Positions 18,141-26,600 of a stretch of 34,711 bases of DNA are shown here, piece after piece. The notes under the pieces were generated by a model. It did not search any database and had not been told where the DNA came from. It saw only the letters and a program-made list of their open reading frames with translations. This DNA comes from Verrucomicrobiota bacterium (GTDB lineage: Bacteria > Verrucomicrobiota > Verrucomicrobiia > Limisphaerales > SXQI01), in contig WBXJ01000004.1 of assembly GCA_008933045.1 (NCBI GenBank), positions 1 to 34,711 on the forward strand, in the 5' to 3' direction. Within the stretch, counting starts at the first letter, position 1; each line of letters starts with the position of its first letter. The position numbers and the translations under genes are program-made.

Positions 18141-19477
18141 TTATCACCAAAAAATTCCTGCCCCGAAGGACCTTTCTGAAGTCGGTGGGCGCCACATTGG
18201 CTCTGCCCTTGCTGGACGCGATGATTCCTGCAGCCACGGCACTGGACAAAACGGCGGCTAAACCCATCCGTCGCCTCGGGTTTGTTTTCATGCCGATGGG
18301 ATGCGACCAATCCCGCTGGACACCGCGCAGCGAGGGAACTCTCGATGAACTTTCGCCGATTCTCGACTCGCTCGCGCCGGTCAAGAACCACTTGACTGTG
18401 CTGACGAACATGGAATTGGCCAACGCCTATCCTGGATCCCACGCCACCTCCAATGCTGCTTTCCTCAGCGCCGCCAAAGCGAAGCACACGGAAGGAAGTG
18501 ATTATTATTTGGGCACCACCGTCGACCAAATTGCGGCTCGACAGGTCGGGCTGGCAACGCAGCTTCCTTCCCTAGAAATGTCGATGGATTTAATGCAGAC
18601 CGTTGGCCAATGCGACAACGGTTACGCCTGCGTCTATCAAAATAATCTTTCATGGTCTTCACCCACCACGCCGTTGCCTGCTGAAGCGCATCCTCGAATC
18701 GTATTTGAAAGCCTGTTTGGCGAGGGTGGCAACGCGGCTGAACGTCAGGCGACCCTGCGAAAGCGCGCCAGCCTGCTGGACGGTTTCAACCACGAAATTT
18801 CGCGTCTCAAAAGAAAAGTGGGCCTTGGCGATCGCGCCAAGATCGACCAGTATCTTGAAACGGTGCGCGAGGTGGAACGCAGGATTCAGCGCGCGGAAGC
18901 AGACGCCGCAAACACCGCGTTGCCCGATTTGGATCGGCCCCTGGGGGTGCCGCCGGCGTACGCGGATCATGCGCGGCTCATGTTCGATCTGCAATTGCTT
19001 GCCTTTCAGGGGGATGTCACTCGCGTGATTACCTTCCAACTTGCGCGCGAAACCAGCAATCGGACCTATCCGGAGATTGGCGTCCCAGATCCCCATCATC
19101 CCCTTTCCCATCACGGGAATGACCCCGACAAAATCGCGCGCATGGCCAAGATCAATGCGTTCCACGTCTCTCTTTTCGGGGAGTTTCTACAAAAGCTGAA
19201 AAACACACCGGAAGGAAATGGCTCCCTCCTCGATCACTCCCTCTATCTTTACGGTAGCGGCATTGGCAATCCGAACGTGCACGACCACACCAATCTCCCG
19301 ATTATCTTGGCCGGCGGAGCGGCGGGAGGCATGAAAGGAAATCGGCATATTCGATTTAAAAAGCCAACGCCGCTGGCGAACCTGCATCTGACGTTGCTGG
19401 ACAAAGTGGGGGTGCGGCTCGATTCATTTGCGGATAGCACCGGCAAACTCACCGACCTGTTTCCTCTTTCGATGTGA
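18137..19477 (+). CDS. Tat-exported DUF1552 protein
   Basis: A 446-residue DUF1552 protein, the standard partner of DUF1592-series cytochromes. The N-terminus has a textbook Tat motif (PRRTFLKS at about residues 10-17) and a hydrophobic segment ending near residue 34. Family blocks include LGFVFMPMGCDQSRWTP, the HATSNAAFLSAAK segment, FESLFGEGGNAAERQ, the EVERRIQRAE helix, HARLMFDLQLLAFQGDVTRV, and the C-terminal YLYGSGIGNPNVHDHTNLPI then LAGG. The His/Asp-rich C-terminal part suggests a metal site in an alkaline-phosphatase-like fold, but activity is unknown. Both ends overlap neighbours by four bases, making a coupled three-gene operon. Confidence 0.95.
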   Translation: MIITKKFLPRRTFLKSVGATLALPLLDAMIPAATALDKTAAKPIRRLGFVFMPMGCDQSRWTPRSEGTLDELSPILDSLAPVKNHLTVLTNMELANAYPGSHATSNAAFLSAAKAKHTEGSDYYLGTTVDQIAARQVGLATQLPSLEMSMDLMQTVGQCDNGYACVYQNNLSWSSPTTPLPAEAHPRIVFESLFGEGGNAAERQATLRKRASLLDGFNHEISRLKRKVGLGDRAKIDQYLETVREVERRIQRAEADAANTALPDLDRPLGVPPAYADHARLMFDLQLLAFQGDVTRVITFQLARETSNRTYPEIGVPDPHHPLSHHGNDPDKIARMAKINAFHVSLFGEFLQKLKNTPEGNGSLLDHSLYLYGSGIGNPNVHDHTNLPIILAGGAAGGMKGNRHIRFKKPTPLANLHLTLLDKVGVRLDSFADSTGKLTDLFPLSM

Positions 19478-20880
19478 GACTCGCGCGCATCTTTATTTGC
19501 TTCCTGCTGGCCGGCATTTTGATCCGGGCGGATAATATTTTCACGCCTTTGATCGACGCGGCGCGGAACAACGATCTTGCCCAAGTCAAAGCACTTTTGA
19601 AAGCCGGCGCGGATGCGAACGAGACCAACCGTTATGGAATATCGCCTCTTTTGATGGCCTGCCAAAACGGCAACGCCGAGATAATTAAATCGTTGTTAGC
19701 CGTTGGCGCAGACGCGAACACCCATGCACGGAGTTCCGAAACGGTTTTAATGACCGCTGCTCGCACCGGCAATGCCGAGTGCGTTCGAGCACTCCTTGCC
19801 AAAGGGGCCAACGTGAATGCCAAGGAACGTCGGGGGCAAACGGCGATCATGTGGGCCGCCGCCGAAGGGCACGCCAACGTCGTGAAGTCGTTGCTGGAGG
19901 CTGGCGCCGATTTTCAAACTCCACTCGATGGCGGATTCACCCCCTTCTTGTTTGCCATTCGCGAAGGCCGCGCCAACGTCGTCAAACTTCTTCTCCAAGC
20001 TGGCGTCGATGTAAACGAGCCGATACGGGCCAAACGCAAAGTCGGGCGCGGCCCACAGGCTGGAATGACTCCGTTGCTCATGGCGGTTGAAAATGGCTAC
20101 TTCGAAATGGCGATTGATCTGGTCAAAGCGGGTGCCGATCCGAACGACCAACGCGGCGGTTACACAGCTCTGCACAACATCACTTGGGTTCGCAAACCCA
20201 ACCACGGCGAGGATGAAGACGGCGCGCCGCCGCCCGATGGCTCCGGCAACATCGATTCCCTTGCGTTCGTCCGCAAACTCGTCGCCCTAGGCGCCAACGT
20301 GAACGCGCGCATCGCCAAAGGGCACGGTGGCAAAAATCTCCTCAACACCACCGGCGGCACTCCGTTCCTTCTCGCGTCCAAGACTGCGGACATCGCCCTC
20401 TTGAAATTGCTCTACGACTTGGGGGCCGACCCGACGATCACTAATGTGGATGGCGACACACCGCTGATCGCTGCGGCTGGGTTCGGCACACCGACGGCGG
20501 GTGAAGTCGCCGGCGAGGAGCCAGAAGTGTTGGAAGTTCTCGAATGGCTTTTGACAATTGGCGCCGATATCAACGCCGTCGACAAGCATGGCGAAACGGC
20601 CATGCACGGTGCTGCTTACAAGAATTTGCCCAAAGTCGTCCATTTCCTCGCCAACCACGGCGCGAAGGTCGAAGTATGGAACCAAAAAAACAATTGGGGC
20701 TGGACGCCGCTGTTGATTGCTGAAGGGTTTCGTCCGGGAAACTTCAAGCCTTCCTTCGAAACGATTGCCGCGATTCATCAAGCCATGCTTGCCTGCGGTG
20801 TGACGCCGCCGCCACCCACTAGTGCCAAAGGCGTCAATAACAGTGACTTCGTGCCGCCAGAGAAAAAATCCATCCCCTAA
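19474..20880 (+). CDS. Secreted ankyrin-repeat protein
   Basis: A 468-residue protein starting at GTG in a four-base overlap (GTGA) with the DUF1552 stop. A short signal peptide (ARIFICFLLAGILIRA) precedes about nine to ten ankyrin repeats. Examples are TPLIDAARNNDLAQVKALLK then AGADANETN, SPLLMACQNGNAEIIKSLLA, TAIMWAAAEGHANVVKSLLE and TPLLMAVENGYFEMAIDLVK. Two repeats near residues 225-300 carry insertions rich in Gly, Pro and Asp. The last part (WNQKNNWGWTPLLIAEGF) is a degenerate capping repeat followed by a Pro-rich tail. Ankyrin repeats bind proteins, so it may act as a periplasmic scaffold or chaperone for the cytochrome/DUF1552 pair. That is inference from the coupled operon. A relic of its 3' end lies at about 15550-15775. 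Confidence 0.94.
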   Translation: MRLARIFICFLLAGILIRADNIFTPLIDAARNNDLAQVKALLKAGADANETNRYGISPLLMACQNGNAEIIKSLLAVGADANTHARSSETVLMTAARTGNAECVRALLAKGANVNAKERRGQTAIMWAAAEGHANVVKSLLEAGADFQTPLDGGFTPFLFAIREGRANVVKLLLQAGVDVNEPIRAKRKVGRGPQAGMTPLLMAVENGYFEMAIDLVKAGADPNDQRGGYTALHNITWVRKPNHGEDEDGAPPPDGSGNIDSLAFVRKLVALGANVNARIAKGHGGKNLLNTTGGTPFLLASKTADIALLKLLYDLGADPTITNVDGDTPLIAAAGFGTPTAGEVAGEEPEVLEVLEWLLTIGADINAVDKHGETAMHGAAYKNLPKVVHFLANHGAKVEVWNQKNNWGWTPLLIAEGFRPGNFKPSFETIAAIHQAMLACGVTPPPPTSAKGVNNSDFVPPEKKSIP

Positions 20881-20889
20881 CAGTCTTTG

Positions 20890-21579
20890 TCATTCCGCGC
20901 CAAACACGCTTGAGAAAACCGCTTCTTTAATTTTCCAAATCAGCGTCATCGTCATCGCCAAGGGTAGCAGGATCAACACTGCAAATAATCCCAGAACCAA
21001 TGGTTTCGCGAAGGTCAGCGCAAGCATTACACGAATGAGCCAATCGGGTAAGTTTGTGATCTGTAACAGCACCAAATATCCTGCCAGTCCACCAAGAACC
21101 AGAAGTAATAGGATACGATTTAGATTACCGAAAATTCGCGTCTCCGACCGCAGCGTTTCATCGGGGAGCATCGCCGCCAGACGTTGCAGAACGAGGTTCA
21201 GATTGAAAATAAACAGCACACCCGAAACCAATAACATTCCGACGGCGATATTGTAAAAAAGGATGCTGGGTAATTGACCCCACCAGAAACAAAATGGGGA
21301 TAAGCCGATATTGACGACCGCAACCAATTTCGCACGGTCGAGAGCCAGTCGCCACACACGTTCTTGCTGTTGAAAATGACTCAGCAACGCGAGTCCATAA
21401 AAGAGCAATGCCGTGGCACCGACGGGTGCCAAAATAAATAGCGGCTTTGTCCACTCGACCGTCGCAATTTTGACGCAAACAAACAACGCGATGGGTAAAC
21501 CCCAAAAGAGCGCGGATAACCCACGCACCAAACGACCCAAGGAGCGAAGCAGTTCGGTTTTGGGTACGTAATCAGACAT
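20890..21579 (-). CDS. Integral membrane protein of unknown function
   Basis: I do not recognise this 229-residue protein. It is strongly hydrophobic, with about six predicted membrane segments (around residues 18-38, 44-66, 85-104, 107-130, 152-174 and 184-215). A polar N-terminus (MSDYVPKTELLRSLG) precedes the first segment, and a charged loop LPDETLRSETRIFGNLNR follows the fourth. There is no transporter signature, and no conserved charged motif in the membrane. It lies 17 bases downstream of speA on the same strand and is likely co-transcribed with it. Its 3' end converges on the ankyrin gene with nine bases between the stops. Confidence 0.8.
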   Translation of the reverse strand: MSDYVPKTELLRSLGRLVRGLSALFWGLPIALFVCVKIATVEWTKPLFILAPVGATALLFYGLALLSHFQQQERVWRLALDRAKLVAVVNIGLSPFCFWWGQLPSILFYNIAVGMLLVSGVLFIFNLNLVLQRLAAMLPDETLRSETRIFGNLNRILLLLVLGGLAGYLVLLQITNLPDWLIRVMLALTFAKPLVLGLFAVLILLPLAMTMTLIWKIKEAVFSSVFGAE

Positions 21580-21596
21580 GCGGCACAGTGACAGGA

Positions 21597-23534
21597 TCAG
21601 AAGGAAAGGTAAGTGTATTCCTTCAAGCCTCGCTCATACTCATCGAGCAAACGCATCGCCTCGGAGGGCTTTAATCGGTCGCTCTTGATCGCTTCATCCA
21701 TCTGGGCCTTCATCTGTCGCTTGAGTTCGTGCTCGTCATACTGCACTGCAGCCAAGGTCTGCACGATCGTGTTCCCTTCGATGACTTCCTCAATATAATA
21801 GCCTGCGGGTTCATCGGGATCTAGAAACACATGGACCTCGTTGACGCGGCCAAAAAGGTTATGCAGATCGCCCATGATATCCTGATAGGCTCCCATCAGA
21901 AAAAATCCGAGATAATAGGGTTCCGTTCCTTGCGCGTTCGTCTTGAGCGCATGGAGGGGTAACGTGTCATGCACATCGCGTAGCCCCACAAACTTGTTGA
22001 TCTGACCATCGGAGTCGCACGTGATATCAACCAGCGTCCCTTCGTTCGTTGGTGCCTCATCAAGTCGATGAACCGGCATGATCGGGAATAGTTGTCCCAG
22101 TGCCCAGTGATCGAGCAACGATTGAAAAACAGAAAAGTTACAGAGGTATTGATCTCCCAGCAGGTCTCCCAACTTCCGAATCTCAGCGGGAATATAAGCT
22201 TGCCCCTTAAAACTCTCGACGACTTTGCCGCTGATCTCCCAGTAAAGACTCTCGATTTTGGCCTTCTCCGGCAACTCCATCAAGCCAAGGGTAAACATGT
22301 TATGCGCATCCTCCTTACGCTCCAGCGCATCATGAAAGGCCTCCAGCTTATTCAGCTTTGCGAAGTTCTTATTGATGTCCAACAGCTCTCTGACAAGCGC
22401 ATGCTCGTTCTCGCCATAAGTGAGGCCAAGGTCCTCACGGTTTTTTGCAATCGCACCAAAGACTTCAACAATGAGCACGCTGTGATGAGCCACAATCGCC
22501 CGACCACTCTCGCTTACGATGATAGGATGGGGCACCTTTTCCGCGTTGCAGACATCCCCGATGTAATACACCACGTCGTTTGTGTATTCTTGCAGCGAAT
22601 AATTCGTGGAATTATCGAACGCCGATCGGCTTCCATCATAATCCACTCCCAACCCTCCGCCCACATCCATGAACTCGATCAAAAAACCCATCTTATAGAG
22701 CTTGGCGTAAAACCGCGTCGCTTCCTGCACCGCCTTCTTGACGGTCAAAATATCGGGCACTTGCGACCCAATGTGGAAGTGCAGAAGTTTGAAGCAATGG
22801 CTCAAATTGTCTTTGCGCAACATTTCTGCCGCCGCCAAAAGCTCCCCGGTGCTCAATCCGAACTTCGCGTTCTCACCGCCACTCTCGGCCCATTTTCCCG
22901 CACCCTTGCTCAGCAACCGAGCGCGGATACCGATCAACGGTTCCACATTCATTTGCTTGGAGACCGTGAGGATCTGGCGCAACTCCTCAAGCTTCTCGAC
23001 AACCATGATCACTTTGCGCCCGAGCTTGATCCCCATCAACGCCATCCGGATAAACACCACGTCCTTATAACCGTTGCAAATGATCAGATCACCAATCTGT
23101 CGTTGAAGTGCTAGGCCAGCAAACAATTCGGGTTTGCTCCCGACCTCCAACCCAAATTGGAACGGCTTTCCGGCATCAAGAATTTCCTCCACCACCTCGC
23201 GAAGTTGGTTCACCTTGATCGGAAAAACGCCGCGGTATTGGCCTTGGTAATTAAACTCCACGATGGAGTTCCGAAACGCCTGGTTGATCGCCTCGACTCG
23301 ATGGCGCAAAATATCCTGAAAACGGATCAACAGCGGGAAACGCAAACCCCGCGATTTTGCCTCCTCGATCACATCCGTCAGGTCTACAGAAGCCCCCGCC
23401 TCTTGCAGTGGCGTCGCCACGACATGCCCCGCATCGTTGATGTCGAAGTATTTAGCTCCCCATCGGTCGATATTATACAGACCTCGGGCCGCGTTGACAT
23501 CCCACGGTTGGCGACTCTCTTGTGAATTACTCAT
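21597..23534 (-). CDS. speA: Biosynthetic arginine decarboxylase
   Basis: SpeA is a PLP-dependent, fold-III enzyme converting arginine to agmatine, the first step of the agmatine route to putrescine and spermidine. The protein is about 645 residues, normal for SpeA. The PLP-lysine segment YRGVFPIKVNQLREVVEEI is near residues 98-116. It is followed by GLEVGSKPEL, ICNGYKD, LLHFHIGSQVPDI, the phosphate-binding FMDVGGGLGVDYDGSRSAFD, SESGRAIVAHHS, and the C-terminal ITCDSDGQINKFV and GFFLMGAYQDIMGDLHNLFG. The frame extends upstream to 23612, but MSNSQESRQPWDV at 23534 gives the standard N-terminus. A good promoter lies between the two positions, supporting the shorter form. Confidence 0.95.
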   Translation of the reverse strand: MSNSQESRQPWDVNAARGLYNIDRWGAKYFDINDAGHVVATPLQEAGASVDLTDVIEEAKSRGLRFPLLIRFQDILRHRVEAINQAFRNSIVEFNYQGQYRGVFPIKVNQLREVVEEILDAGKPFQFGLEVGSKPELFAGLALQRQIGDLIICNGYKDVVFIRMALMGIKLGRKVIMVVEKLEELRQILTVSKQMNVEPLIGIRARLLSKGAGKWAESGGENAKFGLSTGELLAAAEMLRKDNLSHCFKLLHFHIGSQVPDILTVKKAVQEATRFYAKLYKMGFLIEFMDVGGGLGVDYDGSRSAFDNSTNYSLQEYTNDVVYYIGDVCNAEKVPHPIIVSESGRAIVAHHSVLIVEVFGAIAKNREDLGLTYGENEHALVRELLDINKNFAKLNKLEAFHDALERKEDAHNMFTLGLMELPEKAKIESLYWEISGKVVESFKGQAYIPAEIRKLGDLLGDQYLCNFSVFQSLLDHWALGQLFPIMPVHRLDEAPTNEGTLVDITCDSDGQINKFVGLRDVHDTLPLHALKTNAQGTEPYYLGFFLMGAYQDIMGDLHNLFGRVNEVHVFLDPDEPAGYYIEEVIEGNTIVQTLAAVQYDEHELKRQMKAQMDEAIKSDRLKPSEAMRLLDEYERGLKEYTYLSF

Positions 23535-23553
23535 CAATCTTTCAGTGATGATG

Positions 23554-23581
23554 ACTATAGAACCCAAGACAGCGATTTCAA
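23554..23581 (-). promoter_or_regulatory. Sigma-70-like promoter of speA
   Basis: On the minus strand, TTGAAA (23581-23576) and TATAGT (23559-23554) are separated by 16 bases; each box matches the consensus at five of six positions. Transcription would begin about 13 bases before the speA ATG at 23534. This implies a very short leader and argues against the longer open frame beginning at 23612. Confidence 0.6.
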
Positions 23582-23604
23582 TATGGAGTACGTAAAATCT
23601 TTCA

Positions 23605-23622
23605 CGCCCCACAACCGGGGCG
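23605..23622 (-). terminator. Possible terminator between the giant ThuA gene and speA
   Basis: CGCCCC and GGGGCG pair perfectly (six base pairs) around a six-base loop, 34 bases past the stop of the giant gene and upstream of the speA promoter. The T-run on the minus strand is poor (only ATTTTA a few bases later), so it is a weak candidate. Confidence 0.35.
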
Positions 23623-23655
23623 ACCCCACCTGAAATAGTTGCCGAGCAACCCTTG

Positions 23656-26600
23656 TTATTTCACCTTGCCCGATACGTAATCGTGCATGTTTTTGAGGAG
23701 AGTCTGGTAAGCCTTGTGGTTGTGCGCTGACGCATCGTGACCCAAGCTCATGCAGGCGATTTTTGCTTTCGGGTGAGTGGTCACCCAAACCACGGGCCAA
23801 GTTTCTCCCGCCGCGTTTCGACCCGTGGCGAGCACGGTGATTTTGGCATTCTTGGAACCCCCTTCGTAATGATAGAGTTCATCCGAAAGCTTAAATGTTT
23901 TAGGCACACCCGCCATGATAGGATGATCCGGTTGGACCACCGTCACTTCAAATTCGCCGTATTTGTCGTGTCCTCGCGCCCCTCCGCCCACCAACCCCGC
24001 GTTGTAACTCGGCCAATTGTTCCAACTATACCAAAGTGCCGCATGAACCAGCATCAACCCCTTGCCGGCATCAGCAAACGCGAAGATTCCGTCCCGCGTC
24101 GCCGCATCGGGAAACGGCTTGTTGTTGGAGAGATAAAGCACGTCCAAATCTTTGAGCACCGCGCCCACTTGATCAGTTGCTTCGGTATAATTCGCAGCGA
24201 TGCCCCCAGCCTTCAGCGTTGCGGAATCTACTTCGTTAAACCATTTATTAAAATCATGGCTGCTATTACCACCCACGATCAATGTGCGAGCCGTCACCGA
24301 CAACGCCGCAGGTGCCGCGTCCGCTTTCTGTACCGCTTGATCCCCATTATCGGCAGTAATCGCGACAAATGTCGGCGCGACGAAATTGCTAAAACTCTCC
24401 AGTGTGATCGTTTTTATCGCAGCCTCGCGCTTTAACACTTTCGTGAACCAACGTACCTGGCCCGATTTAACAATGTCCTCCACTCTCTTCGACCCCGGCA
24501 CGTCAAACTCCCCAATGTAATCAGCGAATTCCACGCCGTTCGTGAGTATGATCACCTCGCTCTGACCGTCACCATAGTTCACAGTTACTTTTGCGACCGG
24601 AAGGTTCTCGTGACGATCAGTGCCGCAGCAAGGAAACGCCCAACCGCCAACACCACCCAAGAAATGGAGACGTTTGGCTTTTACCCCATGCCCATCGATC
24701 TCCACCTTTTCCGGAAACGTACGAGCCAATCCTTCGCCACCTTTCAGAACCACCACATTATTTCCATTAGCGGTTTTAGCAGGATTAGCCACTTCGAATG
24801 GAACGCCGCCGGCCTTCATCAAACCGAAACGCTTGAACTGGACGCTCTCACTCGCAGACTCCGACGAAACATAAATCCCACGAGTCGAATTTGCAGTGAA
24901 GGCCTGTCCGAGATCGAGCACACGGAATCGTGAATCTCCTTCGGTCAAATAGGTGAGGATGTCCCGAAGACCAGCAGCCTCCAATGCTTCAAAGCCATCC
25001 GGCATTAACGACCGTCCTGTGTTACGACGATTCTTGATCTTTGCCGTCTTCAACTCCAGATCACCCACAGCCGTGCGGATGAACACGCTTTCCCGATTCT
25101 CGCGCCCCACAATTCCGTCGTAAGTTTCCCCATCGAGAGTATCGAAACTCCACGACAAATAATTGGGTTCCACCACACGATTCGGATCAATGATATGCAC
25201 CAACAATTCTGCCGCACCATGCACGCCCATGCCGGTAAGGTCCGGTGCTAGATCACGTCCATCGCCATTGAATTTGTGGCAAGCTGCGCAATTCTGTGTG
25301 AATAATTCTTTACCTCGCGCACTGTTCCCCGGCTTCTCAACCTCGGGCGTCAGTAGCGCGATCAGCGCATTTTTCTCCTTCATCTCCGGCCCTCGCAAAT
25401 CGTTGATCACCGCAATTGCGCGTTCTGAAACTCCCCTGTTTGCATGGGTCCGAAGCCGTCCAATCGAAACAGGATTCAAGAGCGACAAGGCAATCTTTTT
25501 AGAAGCCAGTGCCTCGACTAAACCTAACGACCACTCGGCCCGTTTGATAAGTTGAGCGAACGCTGCCTCCTGAGCACTTGCAGGTAGTTGCGAAAAAACC
25601 CTGGTAATCGCCGCACCGGCTGCGGGATCGCCACTGTTACCGAGCGCATCAATCACCCGACGTTGTAAATCGGCTGAAGCATTCGAGCCCGCAATGTTGG
25701 CGACTGCTGGCATGATCTTGGCGTTAACCTGACGCACAGCTAGCAGACTAGTAGCCAACTGAGCACGCTGATCATCCGACTGGCTGGCATCATTCACTTG
25801 CGTGATCATTTGCTCCACCAATGTTGCAGTCTGAGCAGCCATCTTGCCGTCCTTATCCCAACGCGAGATCAAGGGCAAGGTAGCAGTAGGGACAGCGGGA
25901 TCCTTCGACGCGAGCAACGCCGCCAATGCTTCCTGAAGCTCGCTAGACCAAGTGGGCACAACGCTGGGTTTCAGGTTCGCGCTCAGGCTTTCTAACGCCA
26001 CAACCTTCAGTGCCTCACCGCCACTCTGCCGAGCCAACGCCACCACAAGCGCACCAGCCTTGCTACTATCCTCAGACGAAGCAATCACGCGGCTCAGTTC
26101 CACTACCGGAATTCGCAGGTAATCGCCCCCAACTTCCATTGCCGTTCGAAGGAATTGCACCGGTGCTTTTTTGTAATAAGCCACCATCGCCGATTGGGAC
26201 CAACTATCCTTGAGGAACTCAAATGTTTCTAACAGATACTTGCGTGCTCCGGCACTTTCATCGGTCTCATACCAACGAGTTTCGCTCATCGCAAACGTCA
26301 TCAATATCTCCAGCCGAGTCCGCTCGTCTGCCGTCCGGATCGCTTCGCCCATACCCATGAGCAACGGCCCCCATGCCTGAAAGTCTTGGCTCAAATCCGC
26401 AGGCAACGCCGTGTGACGCAACATCTGCATTGCGGTACGTTGCAACACAGGGCTGCCGGATTTCCAGAGTGCCGTCAGCATCTCCGAATTCTGGGCCCGA
26501 GCGATCCCCAACGCCGTCCACGCCGCATTCACTCGCGTCAATGTGGAAGCATCACTGCTCAATGCCAATGCCTGAACCGCAGCGACGGTCTCCACCTTAC

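Noticed and set aside
22092-23114. 340-codon plus-strand open frame
   Set aside because: Lies wholly opposite speA, has no recognisable domain, and its openness follows from the codon bias of the real gene.
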